From Chitinophagaceae bacterium (GTDB lineage: Bacteria > Bacteroidota > Bacteroidia > Chitinophagales > Chitinophagaceae): 64,000 bases of DNA. The translations under genes and the position numbers were made by a program. The stretch lies in the NCBI GenBank assembly GCA_023229465.1, contig JALNZE010000017.1:1-64000 (forward strand). Reading direction: 5' to 3'. The notes below the pieces were generated by a model. It was not told the DNA's origin. It did not search any database and saw only the letters and a list, made by a program, of their open reading frames with translations. Below are positions 62,375-64,000 of this stretch, in pieces (the first letter of the stretch is position 1; each line of letters starts with the position of its first letter).

Positions 62375-63729
62375 TAGGTAAACACTTTACCTCCGGCTAA
62401 TACTTCCTGTGTTTTTTCATCGAAGGTTACTTTATGACCGGTGCGACATGCCGCATTGGTCATAATAGTAGCTATCGAATGGTTATAACCCGCTTCAACA
62501 GGTGCATTGGGTTGTTTGCGGCTACGAATACATTCCATCCAGTTATGTACATGTGCCGTTGTTAATGTATCGCCCCCGGTATTGGCCCCGGCTTCTACTT
62601 TTACTACTAAATCCGTTAAATTTAATTCAGGTAACAGGTTAGGTTGCATTTTCATGGCAGCGGCAGCATTGGCACGCAACCCACCTTTGGGTGAAACCTT
62701 GTTATTCATCAGATTTAATTCACCACCATTGGAATAATAAATTTCACTGGGGTTCTCATCGCCATTGTGCATGCGCGACATAAAGACAACCTGAAATCCT
62801 GTTGACGGATCATTGATTGGGCCATATTCGAAAACAGCGGTGGTGGTGTCCCAGTTTTTTCTTCCGTCTTTCCACTGGTATATTCCCCCGTTAGCGGTTA
62901 CGCTTCTCGGATGGTTTAAACTAGAGAACCAATGCACCGTATCTATCTGATGACTCATCCACTGGCCGGGCATACCGGATGAATAGGGCCAGAATAAACG
63001 GTATTCTAAATATTTTCGTGGATCAAAATTTTCAAAGGGCCGGTTGAGGAGGTAACGTTTCCAGTCAATATCCTCTTCTTTACACTGTGCCACCAGGTCG
63101 GGCCTTCTCCAGCGGCCGGGTTGGTTTACGTTCCAGGTAAGCTCTACCATGGTAATGGGTCCGAATTTACCCTCCTGAATAAAATCAGCCGCTGCCTTAT
63201 AATTTGTTCCGCTTCTGCGCTGAGAGCCAATCTGGACAATACTTTTAGAGGCTTTCACGGCATGTAAGGCAGCACGATTATCCTGCATGGTTTCGGCGAA
63301 AGGTTTCTCACAATACACATCACAACCCGCATTTACCGCTTCAATGGTATGCAAGGCATGCTGAAAATCCGCGGTGCTGATGAAAACAGCATCTACTGTT
63401 TTGGAGGCATAGAGTTCCTCATTATTTCTGTATACATTAATATCATGCCCCATTTTATCTTTTAGAAAAGCGCCACCCTCCTCTCTTCTTTTTTTCCAGA
63501 TATCAGAAACGGAAACGATATCGAAATTCATTTCCTTATAAAATTTCATAAAAGGCGGAATATGTGAGCTACGGTGTCTATCGGAAAATCCGATCACACC
63601 TACCCTTACTCTATCATTGGCGCCAATAATTCTGCCATAACTTTTTGCACTAAATCCTAAGGAAGCAATATAGGTACCTGCTGCCACCTGTGCGGATTGT
63701 TTGATAAAATTTCTTCTGGTATTTGACAT
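62371..63729 (-). CDS. Gfo/Idh/MocA-family oxidoreductase, Tat-type leader
   Basis: A 452-residue protein with a Tat-like leader (TRRNFIKQSAQVAAG). The Rossmann domain has GVIGFSDRHRSSHIPPF in place of the GxGxxG loop, so cofactor binding may differ, and the EKP motif CEKPFAE is intact. C-terminal WMSHQIDTVHWF is the active-site segment. It is next to a DUF1080 gene (25 bases away, upstream on the same strand), a pairing common in 3-keto-glycoside loci. Confidence 0.85.
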   Translation of the reverse strand: MSNTRRNFIKQSAQVAAGTYIASLGFSAKSYGRIIGANDRVRVGVIGFSDRHRSSHIPPFMKFYKEMNFDIVSVSDIWKKRREEGGAFLKDKMGHDINVYRNNEELYASKTVDAVFISTADFQHALHTIEAVNAGCDVYCEKPFAETMQDNRAALHAVKASKSIVQIGSQRRSGTNYKAAADFIQEGKFGPITMVELTWNVNQPGRWRRPDLVAQCKEEDIDWKRYLLNRPFENFDPRKYLEYRLFWPYSSGMPGQWMSHQIDTVHWFSSLNHPRSVTANGGIYQWKDGRKNWDTTTAVFEYGPINDPSTGFQVVFMSRMHNGDENPSEIYYSNGGELNLMNNKVSPKGGLRANAAAAMKMQPNLLPELNLTDLVVKVEAGANTGGDTLTTAHVHNWMECIRSRKQPNAPVEAGYNHSIATIMTNAACRTGHKVTFDEKTQEVLAGGKVFTY

Positions 63730-63754
63730 AAAGCAATTATTATTTATGAAAGAA

Positions 63755-64000
63755 TTATTTTAGCTCTTTGATTTTAATACTCCGGTACCCTACCTGTGTT
63801 CCATGTTCCTGTAATAAGATATGTCCTTTTACAGCCATTCCGAAACCAGGTATATTGGCGAACTTGCTTTTGGCAACCAATGCATAAAAATACTGTGTAC
63901 CACGCTGATATTCCAATACTTTCCAGCCATTCAGCCAATGCTCCACACGACCATCCGGATACACGATGATACGGCCACGGTTCCACTCACCGATTGGTAA
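63755..64000 (-). CDS. DUF1080 / 3-keto-disaccharide hydrolase, C-terminal part
   Basis: Incomplete: the gene runs off the right edge, and the visible 81 codons are in frame from base 64000. GEWNRGRIIVYPDGRVEHWLNGWKVLEY, then GHILLQEHGTQVGYRSIKI match the C-terminal half of the DUF1080 beta-jellyroll family, members of which hydrolyse 3-keto-glycosides. It is upstream of a Gfo/Idh/MocA gene on the same strand. Confidence 0.85.
   Translation of the reverse strand, partial: LPIGEWNRGRIIVYPDGRVEHWLNGWKVLEYQRGTQYFYALVAKSKFANIPGFGMAVKGHILLQEHGTQVGYRSIKIKELK

Noticed and set aside
1..64000. CRISPR arrays, rRNA genes and complete tRNAs
   Set aside because: No regularly spaced direct repeats and no complete cloverleaf sequences were seen by eye; only the 16-nt tRNA 3'-end fragment at 4726-4741 was found.

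Overview
The window looks like a piece of a Bacteroidota chromosome, most likely Chitinophagaceae or a close relative. The support is the AT-leaning base composition, Bacteroidota-only families (DUF6799, DUF3347, HYC_CC_PP-like proteins, a SusE-like lipoprotein, a T9SS type B C-terminal domain), TAnnTTTG-type -7 promoter elements and many Gfo/Idh/MocA oxidoreductases with twin-arginine-like leaders. No rRNA, no complete tRNA and no CRISPR array were seen.

Region 1 (1-4741) is the right end of a mobile island. It holds the end of an IS21-like element, two cassette-like genes (a membrane protein and a GT14-type glycosyltransferase) bounded by attC-like inverted repeats, an excisionase-like HTH gene and a tyrosine recombinase. 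It ends at a 16-nt match to a tRNA 3' end followed by a terminator, as expected for an island inserted in a tRNA gene. Region 2 (4788-7186) holds an AbiEi/AbiEii toxin-antitoxin pair with two perfect operators, then remnants of a SatD-DUF3307 gene pair.

Region 3 (7186-22750) is a copper/heavy-metal and envelope block: small Cys-rich exported proteins, a DUF3347 lipoprotein, a haem-binding-domain protein, a CPH-type (P1B-3) copper ATPase, Met/His-rich metal-binding proteins, two outer-membrane barrels and a TolC/RND/adaptor efflux system. Region 4 (22854-42000) mixes carbohydrate and efflux genes: a broken GH30 glucosylceramidase-like gene, a gamma-glutamyltransferase-like enzyme, a block (serine hydrolase plus TetR-TolC-adaptor-RND) flanked by 53-bp direct repeats, a FucP/mutarotase/SDR deoxysugar operon, a SusE-like lipoprotein, a T9SS-secreted lectin/PKD protein and an oxidoreductase.

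Region 5 (42172-52825) is a compact reactive-sulfur module: DsrE-like protein, TusE/DsrC-like protein, SQR-like flavoprotein, DUF6132 membrane protein, CoA-disulfide-reductase/rhodanese fusion, a TolC/adaptor/RND system, a small soluble protein and a DUF2892 membrane protein. Its three promoters each carry a GTAAC-N4-GTTAC palindrome centred exactly 36.5 bp from the last base of a TTTG -7 element, which implies one Crp/Fnr-type activator controls the whole module. A fourth copy precedes the TetR-RND operon. This regulon is the strongest system-level signal in the window.

Region 6 (52832-64000) is glycan catabolism: two GH78-type alpha-L-rhamnosidases, a TIM-barrel sugar isomerase/epimerase, an ApbE flavin transferase, a sulfatase-modifying-factor-type protein, two Gfo/Idh/MocA oxidoreductases and the C-terminus of a 3-keto-disaccharide hydrolase (DUF1080). 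This gene set resembles the oxidative 3-keto-glycoside route.
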